Assembly: GCA_020722805.1 (NCBI GenBank)
Contig: DYKA01000005.1
Span: forward strand, 1-41,100
Direction of reading: 5' to 3'
DNA length: 41,100 nt
Source: Vermiphilus sp.
Lineage (GTDB): Bacteria; Ratteibacteria; UBA8468; B48-G9; DTJG01
In this document: positions 1 through 7,880 of the stretch, one piece after another
Numbering within the stretch: the first letter of the stretch is position 1
How the letters are laid out: each line of letters starts with the position of its first letter
Translations under genes and position numbers: made by a program
The notes under the pieces: generated by a model
Seen by the model: only the letters and a program-made list of their open reading frames with translations
What the model was told of the DNA's origin: nothing
Database searches by the model: none

Positions 1-553
1 CCATTATATCATAAATTTTAGTCATACGCAAATATTTATGACGCTACATCTAGATGTTTTACCATCGTATTTTGACAAAGCAACAGTTTCAAAATATGTC
101 GGTTTTGTAAACTATTACATCCATCAGGTAAATGCTATGCGTTTCCTTTTTGGTGAACCGTATAAACTAACTTTTGCTGATAAAGGAGAGACGATACTGG
201 TGGCTGAAAGTGATAGCGGTGTATGCGGAGTCATAGAAACTGCTCCCTACTCTAATTCCATAGACTGGCAGGAGACTTACTTTGTTAGTTTTGAAAGAGG
301 ATATGTGAAGATTGACTTGCCAGCTCCTCTTGCCCCCCAACAGCCAGGCAGGGTTTTTATAATGCGCGACAAAAATCCTGAAATCCCTCCACTTACTGAA
401 GTTACTCTTCCAAAAGTATCAGCAATGAGAAACCAGGCAAAGAACTTTGTCCTTGCTGTAAAAGGTGAGAAGACCGCTCCCTGTGTTTCCAAGGAAGCGC
501 TGGAAGACTTAAAAATTGCCCGTGATTACATAAATATGCTCAAAAATTCCTGA
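1..553 (+). CDS. Gfo/Idh/MocA-family oxidoreductase, C-terminal part (5' end outside window)
   Basis: The reading frame is already open at base 2, before the ATG at 38 used in the ORF track, so this is the 3' end of a longer gene and the ATG is internal. The visible part is the C-terminal alpha/beta domain of NAD(P)-dependent Gfo/Idh/MocA oxidoreductases. The segment HQVNAMRFLFGEP matches the helix typical of that fold, and it is followed by the sheet region and a closing helix (KEALEDLKIARDYINM). These enzymes usually oxidise or epimerise sugars, inositols or sugar nucleotides. The NAD-binding Rossmann domain and the catalytic EKP motif lie upstream and cannot be checked, so the substrate is unknown. 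The following URO-D gene has its own promoter. Confidence 0.75.
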   Translation, partial: HYIINFSHTQIFMTLHLDVLPSYFDKATVSKYVGFVNYYIHQVNAMRFLFGEPYKLTFADKGETILVAESDSGVCGVIETAPYSNSIDWQETYFVSFERGYVKIDLPAPLAPQQPGRVFIMRDKNPEIPPLTEVTLPKVSAMRNQAKNFVLAVKGEKTAPCVSKEALEDLKIARDYINMLKNS

Positions 554-582
554 TTGACTGATTTTTCAATTAACAGTACAAT
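554..582 (+). promoter_or_regulatory. Sigma-70-type promoter for the URO-D gene
   Basis: TTGACT at 554-559 and TACAAT at 577-582 are separated by exactly 17 bp. Each differs from consensus at one position. The predicted start near 589 gives a leader of about 28 nt containing the AAGGGGG ribosome site just before the ATG at 618. Confidence 0.6.
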
Positions 583-617
583 AACATAAACAATTTTCTA
601 ACACCAAGGGGGAACAT

Positions 618-1943
618 ATGACCGGTAGAGAGCGAGTGCTGTTGAGTTTGAATCATAAAGAACCTGATAGAGTCCCGATGCAGGATTCTCCATGGGCTGC
701 AACAATTAAAAGATGGAAATCAGAAGGTTTTCCTGATGATGAAGACATAAATGATTATTTTGACTGGGATTTTGCATTCTTTGGTGCTGATCGCACACCA
801 AGATTTCCTGTTAAGACAATTGAAAAAAACGATAGATTTATCATTCAGACAACCCCGCAGGGCGGAGTCATGAAAAATTTCCGCGATTATACATCAACCC
901 CTGAAATTATTGATTATCCCATTAAAACAAAGGATGACTGGAAAGAGATTAAAAAAAGGTTGAACCCTGATTTTACGAGGGTTGACTGGGTATCTGCCCT
1001 TTATCATTTTAACGAAGCGAAAGAAAAAGGGAAGTTTATCTGTTACAGCGGTGGTTATGGATATGATATATTACAAGGTTATGTAAAGTCAGAACAGCTT
1101 TTAATAACAATGATTGAGGACCCTGAATGGATTAAGGAAATGATAATGACCCTTGCTGAATTGAACCTTATAATGCTGGAATTCATGATGAAAAACGGGT
1201 TTTCTTTTGATGGCGCATTTTTCTATAATGACATGGGTTATAGAAACGCGTCTTTGTTTTCTCCTGATACATACCTGAAGACACATTATCAGGCAGATAA
1301 AATGGCATACGGGTTCTGTCATTCCAGAAATCTGAAGGTTTTTCTTCATTCATGCGGAAACGTCAAACAACTGATACCAATGCTTATTGATGCTGGCCTT
1401 GATTGTCTTCAGCCGCTTGAGGTAAAAGCAGGCATGGATATTATTGAACTGAAAGAAAAATATGGGGACAGGTTATCCTTTATGGGTGGTATTGATACAA
1501 GATTGATGAGTGATGCTGACAAAACAAAGATTGAAGAGGAAATAAAAACAAAGTTTGAGATTGCAAAAAAGAACGGCGGATATATTTACCATTCAGACCA
1601 TTCTATCCCGCATATTGTGAGCTTTAAGGACTACTGCCTTGTTATGGAACTTGTGAAAAAATACGGTGTATATGAACACCCTGAACCCGCTTCTGCAATT
1701 CCAGCAGTAGAAGAGAAAAAAGAACAGCCACCCGCAGAACGAAAGAAGAAAAAATTCGGTTTCGGAAGGAAGAAAGAAGAAAAGACAGAGAAACCCCAGC
1801 AGCAGGCACAGGAAAAACCTGCTGAACCGAAAAAGAAGGGATTTTTTGGCAGAAAAGAAAAAGCAGTACCAGAAACAAAACCAGAGCCAAAAACAGGTGA
1901 AAAGAAATCCATGTTTGGTTTTCTCAAAGGTAAAAAGAAATGA
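618..1943 (+). CDS. Uroporphyrinogen decarboxylase (URO-D)-family protein with basic repeat tail
   Basis: Residues 1 to about 350 form a URO-D/cobalamin-methyltransferase type TIM barrel. Supporting segments are the opening RERVLLSLNHKEPDRVP, the central HSCGNVKQLIPMLIDAGLDCLQPLE and the late FMGGIDTR strand. Proteins of this type in Planctomycetes, Lentisphaerae and candidate phyla are usually not heme enzymes; many are thought to be corrinoid or methyl-transfer proteins of unknown substrate. The last 90 or so residues are unusual. They are rich in K, E, P and Q and contain three copies of a K-rich FGF/GFFG motif (KKKKFGFGRKK, KKKGFFGRKEK, KKSMFGFLKGKKK). The start is fixed by AAGGGGG 5 nt before the ATG. 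The stop overlaps the ROK start by ATGA, so the two are probably translationally coupled. Confidence 0.85.
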   Translation: MTGRERVLLSLNHKEPDRVPMQDSPWAATIKRWKSEGFPDDEDINDYFDWDFAFFGADRTPRFPVKTIEKNDRFIIQTTPQGGVMKNFRDYTSTPEIIDYPIKTKDDWKEIKKRLNPDFTRVDWVSALYHFNEAKEKGKFICYSGGYGYDILQGYVKSEQLLITMIEDPEWIKEMIMTLAELNLIMLEFMMKNGFSFDGAFFYNDMGYRNASLFSPDTYLKTHYQADKMAYGFCHSRNLKVFLHSCGNVKQLIPMLIDAGLDCLQPLEVKAGMDIIELKEKYGDRLSFMGGIDTRLMSDADKTKIEEEIKTKFEIAKKNGGYIYHSDHSIPHIVSFKDYCLVMELVKKYGVYEHPEPASAIPAVEEKKEQPPAERKKKKFGFGRKKEEKTEKPQQQAQEKPAEPKKKGFFGRKEKAVPETKPEPKTGEKKSMFGFLKGKKK

Positions 1944-2878
1944 GCATGGCAATCGGCATTGATCTGGGCGGAACATACATCAAGTACGGGCTTGTGGATG
2001 ATGCGGGTAATATCTTGAAAAAAGGGATGATTCCAACAAGAGCTGATTCTGGAAAGCGGGATATTGTAATTGAACAGATAGCCCTGGCTATCAAGGATGT
2101 GTGGGATAATGCAATTGATGGAATCGGGATTGGCACACCGGGCATTGTTGACAACAACGGCGTGGTCTATGAATCCCCGAATCTTCCTGACTGGCATAAT
2201 TTGAACCTCAGAAAAATTTTTGAGAGCAAATTCAACAAAAACGTGGTTGTAGAGAATGACGCAAATAGTATTGTCTGGGGTGAGTATCTTTTCGGCGCAG
2301 GGAAAGGAACACGCACAATAGTATGTCTTACCCTGGGAACAGGACTCGGCGGCGGAGTCGTGATAAATGGAAAACTGCTTCGCGGGGCAATTTATTCAGC
2401 AGCAGAGCTCGGGCATATGCCTGTTGACTACAAAGGAAGAAAGTGCGGCTGTGGAAGCACAGGTTGTATTGAAGCGTATGTTGGAAGGGACTATATTGTC
2501 AAATCTCTTATAAGAAAGGTCAGGAAAGGAAGAAAAACAATCATCAGAAAAATGGTTGACAACGACCTTTCAAGGATTACGCCGAAGATCATATCAGAGG
2601 CATATCAAAAAGGCGATAAACTTGCAGAGGAAATCTGGATTGAAATGGCAACTGCTCTTGGAGCATTTCTTGCCGGTATCGTAAATCTGCTAAACCCTGA
2701 CAGGATAATCCTTGCGGGTGGAATTGCTCAGACAGGTGAAATACTTTTCTCAACAGTAAGAAAAACCATCAGGGAAAGAGCAATGAAGGTCCTGGCAGAA
2801 ACTGTTGAGGTTGTTCCTGCAGGTCTTGGAGTTGACGCTGGAATTGTTTCGGGTGCTTCGCTTGTTTTTCAGAAATAA
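1940..2878 (+). CDS. ROK-family sugar kinase
   Basis: This is a 312-residue ROK protein, the usual length. It has the N-terminal phosphate-binding DLGGTYIKYG, the catalytic ENDAN segment, LTLGTGLGGG, the ELGHM segment with its conserved histidine, and the zinc motif CGCGSTGCIE. No DNA-binding wHTH precedes the kinase, so it is an enzyme rather than a NagC/XylR-type repressor. The family phosphorylates glucose, N-acetylglucosamine, N-acetylmannosamine, fructose or allose; the substrate cannot be told from sequence. It overlaps the URO-D gene by 4 bp, and with the preceding oxidoreductase suggests a sugar-processing group. The lysine/arginine-rich helix KSLIRKVRKGRKTIIRK is more basic than usual. 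Confidence 0.85.
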   Translation: MSMAIGIDLGGTYIKYGLVDDAGNILKKGMIPTRADSGKRDIVIEQIALAIKDVWDNAIDGIGIGTPGIVDNNGVVYESPNLPDWHNLNLRKIFESKFNKNVVVENDANSIVWGEYLFGAGKGTRTIVCLTLGTGLGGGVVINGKLLRGAIYSAAELGHMPVDYKGRKCGCGSTGCIEAYVGRDYIVKSLIRKVRKGRKTIIRKMVDNDLSRITPKIISEAYQKGDKLAEEIWIEMATALGAFLAGIVNLLNPDRIILAGGIAQTGEILFSTVRKTIRERAMKVLAETVEVVPAGLGVDAGIVSGASLVFQK

Positions 2879-2892
2879 CCTTTCCTAATAAG

Positions 2893-3831
2893 ATGAAGAT
2901 TGTTTACTGGGGCAGTTCTCCTTTCGGGATACCTTGCCTTGAAAGATTGCGCAGGCAGCATTCTGTTATTGCGGTCATCACATCTCCTGACAAACCACGT
3001 GGAAGACATCTCAAAATTATTCCTGGTCCGGTAAAGACGTGGGCACAAAAGTATGGCATAAGAGTTTTTCAACCAGAGAAACTTTCAAAAAATTATGAAT
3101 TGTTTGATAAACTTCAATCACTCAAACCTGATTTTTTTGTTGTTATTTCCTACGGGAAAATCATACCTGAAGATTACCTGAAAATACCCGCTCTTGCACC
3201 GCTCAATGTACACCCTTCTCTTCTTCCAGAATATCGTGGTTGCGCTCCAATGGAATGGACTCTGATAAATGGAGAAAAACAAACCGGAGTGAGTGTTATT
3301 TCAATGATTAATGAGGTTGATGCAGGAAAAATCATAAGCAGTCAGAAAATAAATATTGACAGTGAAGATGATATTTTCACTCTGCGGGAAAAATTATCAA
3401 ATATTGCTTCTGATGTCCTTATGGATGCAATAGAAAAAGTGGTCAGCGGATGCGTGGGTGAGGAACAGGTTGGAAAGGTTTCTTATGCGCCGAAACTTAA
3501 AAAATCCGACGGGCATATAAACTGGCAGGATAGTGCAGAATCCATACACAACAGAATACGTGGGGTTGCTGATTGGCCCGGTGCATATTCATTCCTTGTT
3601 TCAGGCAAAGGGAAAAGAATACTGAAAATAAGAAAATCCCGTGTTGAAGATGCCTCCACATTTTCTCAAACCCCTGGCAGATTCCTTGAAAATAAGAAAA
3701 GATTGCTTGTTTTATGTGGACAGGGAATACTGGAACTTTTACGGGTTCAGGAACAGGGAAAAAAAGAAATCAGCGCAATTGAATATCTCAATGGACATCG
3801 CAAAATTCTCAAGGAATCTATTCTTCAATAG
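2893..3831 (+). CDS. fmt: Methionyl-tRNA formyltransferase
   Basis: Fmt transfers a formyl group from 10-formyltetrahydrofolate to initiator Met-tRNA. The 312-residue length is standard. The catalytic core LNVHPSLLPEYRGCAPMEW carries the conserved Asn and His, and VDAGKI supplies the expected Asp. The PRGRHLKIIPGPVKTWA loop matches the tRNA-contact segment, and a C-terminal OB-like domain starts near residue 205. It lies 14 bp after the ROK stop, without a clear Shine-Dalgarno. The stop is TAG followed two codons later by TGA (TAG TGT TGA), one of only two terminal TAG stops in the window. No def gene is adjacent. Confidence 0.93.
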   Translation: MKIVYWGSSPFGIPCLERLRRQHSVIAVITSPDKPRGRHLKIIPGPVKTWAQKYGIRVFQPEKLSKNYELFDKLQSLKPDFFVVISYGKIIPEDYLKIPALAPLNVHPSLLPEYRGCAPMEWTLINGEKQTGVSVISMINEVDAGKIISSQKINIDSEDDIFTLREKLSNIASDVLMDAIEKVVSGCVGEEQVGKVSYAPKLKKSDGHINWQDSAESIHNRIRGVADWPGAYSFLVSGKGKRILKIRKSRVEDASTFSQTPGRFLENKKRLLVLCGQGILELLRVQEQGKKEISAIEYLNGHRKILKESILQ

Positions 3832-3893
3832 TGTTGAAAAACAAGGATATTCCTGATAAAATAATATTTATTTTACATGAAGTGGAGATTTAT

Positions 3894-5099
3894 ATGGGAA
3901 TCATTGTACAAAAATATGGCGGAAGTTCTGTTGCAACACCGGAAAAAATAAGGAGGGTTGCGGAAAGGGTTGTAAATACCTATAAAAGTGGGAACAAGGT
4001 TGTTGTTGTGGTTTCGGCAATGGGAAAAACAACTGACACTCTTATAGACCTTGCAAAACAGCTCCACAATTTTCCACCAACACGGGAGATGGACCTTTTA
4101 CTTTCCACAGGCGAAATTGTTTCGGTTGCTCTTCTGTGTATCGCAATTGAAAATTTAGGATGCGAGGCAGAAGGACTTCCCGGTTTTCTCGCCGGTATCA
4201 GAACAGATAGCAGCCACACAAAAGCAAGGATATGTACCATTGATGCAAGAAGAATTCTTGAAGAATTAAAAAATGGAAAAATTGTTGTTGTTGCAGGTTT
4301 TCAGGGAATCAGCCCTGAGGAAAACATTACAACACTTGGCAGAGGCGGTTCGGACCTCACGGCAATAGCAATAGCAGGTGCGGTAAAAGCAGAAAAGTGT
4401 GAAATCTATACAGATGTTCCCGGCGTTTTTACTGCAGATCCGAACATTGTACCTGAGGCCAGAATAATACCCATAATATCTTACAGAGAAATGCTTGAAA
4501 TGGCTTCTGCTGGTGCGAAGGTTATGCAGTCGCGTGCTGTTGAATTTGCCCAGAAGTATCATATCCCGTTTGTTGTTAAATCAACATTTGCCGACAATGG
4601 AGGAACAATGGTGACAGAGGTTAACTTTAAGGAAGGCGCGATTGTTTCATCAGTGACCCTGGATGAAAAACAGTCAAAAATTACATTTTTCCATGTTCCA
4701 GACAGACCCGGAGTTGCAGCAAGAATTTTTGGTGCGCTCGGAAAAGAAAACATCAATGTGGACATAATAGTGCAGAATGTAAGCTTGCAGGGATATACTG
4801 ACCTTTCGTTCACAGTGAACAGCGCTGAACTTGACAAAGCATTCAAGATTGCAAAAGAAACAGGAAACGAATTAAATTGCAAGGAAGTAGCATCAGACAG
4901 CGACATTGCGAAGATTACAGTCATAGGACTTGGAATGATGAACCATCCAGGAGTTGCAGCGAGAATGTTCAAGGCACTTGCTGATGCAGGGATAAACATT
5001 GAAATGATAAGCACTTCTGAAATCAAGATTTCCTGCATCATCAAGAAACAGGACGGACAAAAAGCGCTGAAAGCGGTTCACAAAGAATTTATTGAGTAA
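3894..5099 (+). CDS. lysC: Aspartate kinase
   Basis: This enzyme phosphorylates aspartate at the entry to lysine, threonine and methionine synthesis. I place the start at the ATG at 3894 (GGAG 6 nt upstream, protein begins MGIIVQKYGGSSV), not at the GTG at 3831 used by the ORF track, whose extra 21 residues do not look like family sequence. The product is 401 residues. The kinase domain (about 1-240) has KYGGSSV, the GGSDLTA segment and the ITTLGRGGSD loop. Two ACT domains follow (about 262-330, DRPGVAARIF; about 343-400, HPGVAARMF), expected to bind lysine and/or threonine as feedback inhibitors. It converges on the nucleotidyltransferase gene with only 3 bp between stops. Confidence 0.93.
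   Translation: MGIIVQKYGGSSVATPEKIRRVAERVVNTYKSGNKVVVVVSAMGKTTDTLIDLAKQLHNFPPTREMDLLLSTGEIVSVALLCIAIENLGCEAEGLPGFLAGIRTDSSHTKARICTIDARRILEELKNGKIVVVAGFQGISPEENITTLGRGGSDLTAIAIAGAVKAEKCEIYTDVPGVFTADPNIVPEARIIPIISYREMLEMASAGAKVMQSRAVEFAQKYHIPFVVKSTFADNGGTMVTEVNFKEGAIVSSVTLDEKQSKITFFHVPDRPGVAARIFGALGKENINVDIIVQNVSLQGYTDLSFTVNSAELDKAFKIAKETGNELNCKEVASDSDIAKITVIGLGMMNHPGVAARMFKALADAGINIEMISTSEIKISCIIKKQDGQKALKAVHKEFIE
4608..5099 (+). other. Possible internal translation start giving an aspartate kinase beta subunit
   Basis: Within lysC, GGAGG sits 4 nt before an in-frame ATG at 4608. Initiation there would yield about 163 residues holding just the linker and both ACT domains. Bacillus and Corynebacterium class aspartate kinases are known to make such a beta subunit from an internal start. 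The SD-like sequence may simply encode the NGGT residues, so this is a moderate inference. Confidence 0.35.
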
Positions 5100-5102
5100 G
5101 AA

Positions 5103-6113
5103 TCAGAAAAGAGCGTCTTCTTCTCCCATCAAGCTGACCTGCGAGGCATCACCGAGGTTTATCTTCTGCAGATTCCCTGAAAGAAGTGCAGAATAACCAA
5201 TTACAGAATCCGTAAGAACAATGTTTCTAACGCTTGCATTGTCATTGATGATACTGTTTTGAACTATTACATTCGTCATTGTGACATTTTTCCCAACAGA
5301 AACAAATGGACCAACAACGCAGTTTCTTATCTGGGCGGACGGGTCTATAAAAACAGGTTGATTGATAACCACCGAAGGAAGTGAAGGAATCACTGGCCTG
5401 TACTTTTCAAGAAGAAATCTGTTGGTCTGAAGAAGTGTCTCTACCTTTCCACAGTCAAGCCACACTTTTGCCGGAATTGCAAGGATTTTTTCACCCTTAC
5501 TTATCATCATTCCAATCGCATCAGTAAGCTGAAACTCATTTCTTGTTTTCTTTTCAGAAACAATCAGGTTTTTCAGACAATCAAAAAGCAGACGGCTGTT
5601 ACTCAGAAAATAAACACCGCAGAGCGCATGATGAGAAATTATCTCAGACGGTTTTTCAACAACTTTTGTAATAAGTCCCTCTCCGTCAGTAAGTGCAACT
5701 CCAAATCTTCTCGGGTCGTCCACTTCCTTCACGGCAATCCAGCTGACTGCATCCTGAACCAGTTGCTTAACATCTGTTTCAACAATAGTATCGCCAAGAT
5801 TGATAAACACGGGACCCTCAACATAATCTGCCGCAAGAGAAATTGCATAACCAAGACCGAGAAATTCTTCCTGTCTCACAAATATCCCATCAATGTCAGG
5901 ATGATTTCCATTCACATAATCAATAATCTTATCTCCGAGATGCCCGATTATAAAAACTACTCTGCGAATCCCGAGCGATTTCACATAATCAAGAAGGTAC
6001 CCGAGTATTGGTTTTCCGGCAACAGGAAGAAGCACCTTGGGAATTGTAAATGTATGTGGCTGAAGTCGCCTGCCGATCCCGGCAACAGGAAGAATACAGG
6101 AAATTTCTTTCAT
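5103..6113 (-). CDS. Sugar-phosphate nucleotidyltransferase with C-terminal beta-helix
   Basis: Residues 1 to about 235 form the nucleotidyltransferase fold. A variant of the G-x-G-T-R signature (LPVAGIGRRLQPHT) is followed by the conserved lysine in PKVLLPVAGKPIL, and a metal-site Asp lies in NLGDTIV. Residues from about 250 (IDPSAQIRNCVVGPFVSVGKNVTM) form hexapeptide turns of a left-handed beta-helix. The layout matches long RmlA-like or GlmU/GalU-like enzymes that make NDP-sugars from sugar 1-phosphates, probably dTDP- or UDP-glucose for envelope polysaccharide; the substrate is unresolved. In the signature, RR replaces the usual TR. The gene stands alone on the minus strand and no acetyltransferase catalytic region is evident. 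Confidence 0.82.
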   Translation of the reverse strand: MKEISCILPVAGIGRRLQPHTFTIPKVLLPVAGKPILGYLLDYVKSLGIRRVVFIIGHLGDKIIDYVNGNHPDIDGIFVRQEEFLGLGYAISLAADYVEGPVFINLGDTIVETDVKQLVQDAVSWIAVKEVDDPRRFGVALTDGEGLITKVVEKPSEIISHHALCGVYFLSNSRLLFDCLKNLIVSEKKTRNEFQLTDAIGMMISKGEKILAIPAKVWLDCGKVETLLQTNRFLLEKYRPVIPSLPSVVINQPVFIDPSAQIRNCVVGPFVSVGKNVTMTNVIVQNSIINDNASVRNIVLTDSVIGYSALLSGNLQKINLGDASQVSLMGEEDALF

Positions 6114-6323
6114 AAAACTATGTAATGTATTACCTTCAAAAAGTTAAAATTATTTTTATTGAGGACAAATCCAATCACATCAAAGCATAGCATATCTTCC
6201 ATGCAGAGTCAAAAGAATTGCCGAGGCTTCGGAAGCAAGCAATGGCAAAGAAATAAAAAAGCAGGAAAAATAAACCTGACATTTGATTTTTGTATGATAA
6301 CCTAATTATTAAAGGAGTTAGGA

Positions 6324-6380
6324 ATGGGCAAAAGATTAAAAGACAAGCGCGAGAAACTATCAAGGGAACTCCCAACTTAA
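6324..6380 (+). CDS. Possible 18-residue basic leader or small protein
   Basis: The 339-bp stretch 6114-6452 upstream of the nitrilase-like gene holds one small ORF, MGKRLKDKREKLSRELPT. It starts 6 nt after a good GGAG (6314-6317) and ends in TAA. A CTGACA / TAACCT pair with 16 bp spacing lies just upstream (about 6278-6305) as a weak promoter candidate. No homologue is recognised. It could be a small protein, a leader peptide or chance. Apart from this ORF, the promoter at 6421 and a small stem-loop near 6218-6248, I see nothing in this stretch. Confidence 0.3.
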   Translation: MGKRLKDKREKLSRELPT

Positions 6381-6420
6381 AGAGTGTTGGTAGTGTCAAA
6401 AAAGGAGAAAAAGATAGGGG

Positions 6421-6449
6421 TTAACAAGCATTTTCATAGATGGTATAAT
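6421..6449 (+). promoter_or_regulatory. Sigma-70 promoter (extended -10) of the nitrilase-like gene
   Basis: TTAACA (6421-6426) is followed after 17 bp by a perfect TATAAT (6444-6449), preceded by TGG, which forms an extended -10. The likely start ATG is only 3 nt beyond TATAAT. The message would then be leaderless, or the true start codon lies further in. Confidence 0.5.
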
Positions 6450-6452
6450 TGT

Positions 6453-7880
6453 ATGACTGAGTATACAAGAGAATGGAATTTCAAGCAGGAACTTGATGAT
6501 ACGTGGGAAGCAATTTCTGAAAAAGGTTTTGCCATTGAAAGAAAATCAGGTGTTCTTTGTATTGAAAGCTTTGAAAATATTGACGCTCCTGTTTATCTCA
6601 GGCCATGTTCAATCTACGGAGACAGGATTGATATAAAATTTGCCGCCAGCGGTGAGAAATCAGGGATATTTACCTGCGGATTTCTCGCAGGTTTTGAGTA
6701 CATAAATCTGAGGATTGACTTCAGAAAGAAAACATTACATGTTTTTACACATGAATTCCACAAAACCCAGCCACGATTGTCAACCGCTCTCAAATCAACA
6801 AACATCTCAAAAATAAGCATTATACGTCAGAAGGATGAACTTCCCGGTCTTCCATACGAGGGTTCAGCGGTTGACATACTTGTAAATAACAGCAGGGTGG
6901 CTCAGGTTAGAAACATTGATTTTCTTCCTGAATCCCTTTTTATGTTCGGTTTGAAAGGAAAGGGCAAAATAGCAGTGTCTCACTTCAAAATCTCTGGAAA
7001 CACAAGACCAAGGCCAGAATATCTTGATGTTGGGATATGGCAACAGTCCATAAAACCAACCATAGAAGAAAACGTGAACTCTTTGATAAAAGGCGTTAAA
7101 AAAGCAGCAGAAAATAACGTACAGATACTTGTAACACCTGAAACATCCCTGACCGGTTTGAGAATTTCAGATGACCTTATGAACAGAACAAATATTCAGT
7201 CAGAACTTAAAAGATTTCAAAAGGCAGTTGCAAAAATAAAAAATGCACCTTATGTTCTTATTGGATATCCTGAATGGATATCAGGCAAACTTGTTGAGGG
7301 TTCAACACTCAAGCAGGTGAGAGTCAACTGCCATAGGTTTGTAAGGCCTGATGGAAGCCTGGGACCTTTAATGGCAAAGGTTCATTCATGTGAAGAAGGA
7401 TTGTAGCACGGAAGAAACTATAACCTTCAGAGGGTCTGCGGTGCAGAAATAGCAATGGGTGTATGCCATGACGGGCATTACCAGGATGTGTGGGCTGTCG
7501 GAGTAATGGCAGGGGCGCGGCTGTGTCTTCATCCTGCTGCGGGAGGAATATTAAAGGGAAAAATACCTGAAATTATTAATATGTACCGTGGACTCGGAGA
7601 AAACCTTGATTCATTCTGGGTCAGGGTAAATGCTGGCGGTGGCTCTGCAATTATTTATCCGTGCAAAAACAGAAAACATCCTGAAATAATTCTTGCTGTG
7701 CCTGAAGACCTCACAGAAAAGAATCCATCATATCCTGACTACTCCTACATGGGAGACCTTTTTGCAAAAGCGAGAATAAGACTATGGGATGCAACCGGCT
7801 GCTATCCTTTGAGAACATTGAGAAATGGATTGAAGTATACTGTCTGGAAACAATTGATTCCAGAGATTCAAGAAGTATAA
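6453..7880 (+). pseudogene. Nitrilase-superfamily (C-N hydrolase) gene interrupted by an in-frame TAG
   Basis: Two ORFs in the same frame form one gene split by TAG at 7404-7406. The first about 190 residues look like an all-beta jelly-roll or lectin-like domain. The C-N hydrolase domain follows. Its triad is visible: Glu in LVTPETSLTG, Lys in MAKVHSC and Cys in MGVCHDGHY. The TAG falls between the Lys and the Cys, in the context CEEGL-TAG-HGRNYN, where I would expect an aromatic residue such as Trp (TGG to TAG is one change). Family members hydrolyse amides or nitriles. The truncated product would lack the nucleophile, so the gene is either dead, read through, or miscalled. Its end overlaps the opposing radical SAM gene by 13 bp. 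Confidence 0.75.

Noticed and set aside
1593-2197. Minus-strand ORFs rich in F, C and S opposite the URO-D tail
   Set aside because: They are mirror images of the K/E-rich coding repeats on the plus strand, with no ribosome site or family resemblance.
3831-3893. Longer aspartate kinase start at GTG 3831
   Set aside because: The extra residues do not fit the family, and the ATG at 3894 has GGAG at ideal spacing.
6218-6248. Nested stem-loop around GCTTCGGAAGC as a terminator
   Set aside because: No T-run follows on either strand, and no gene ends there.
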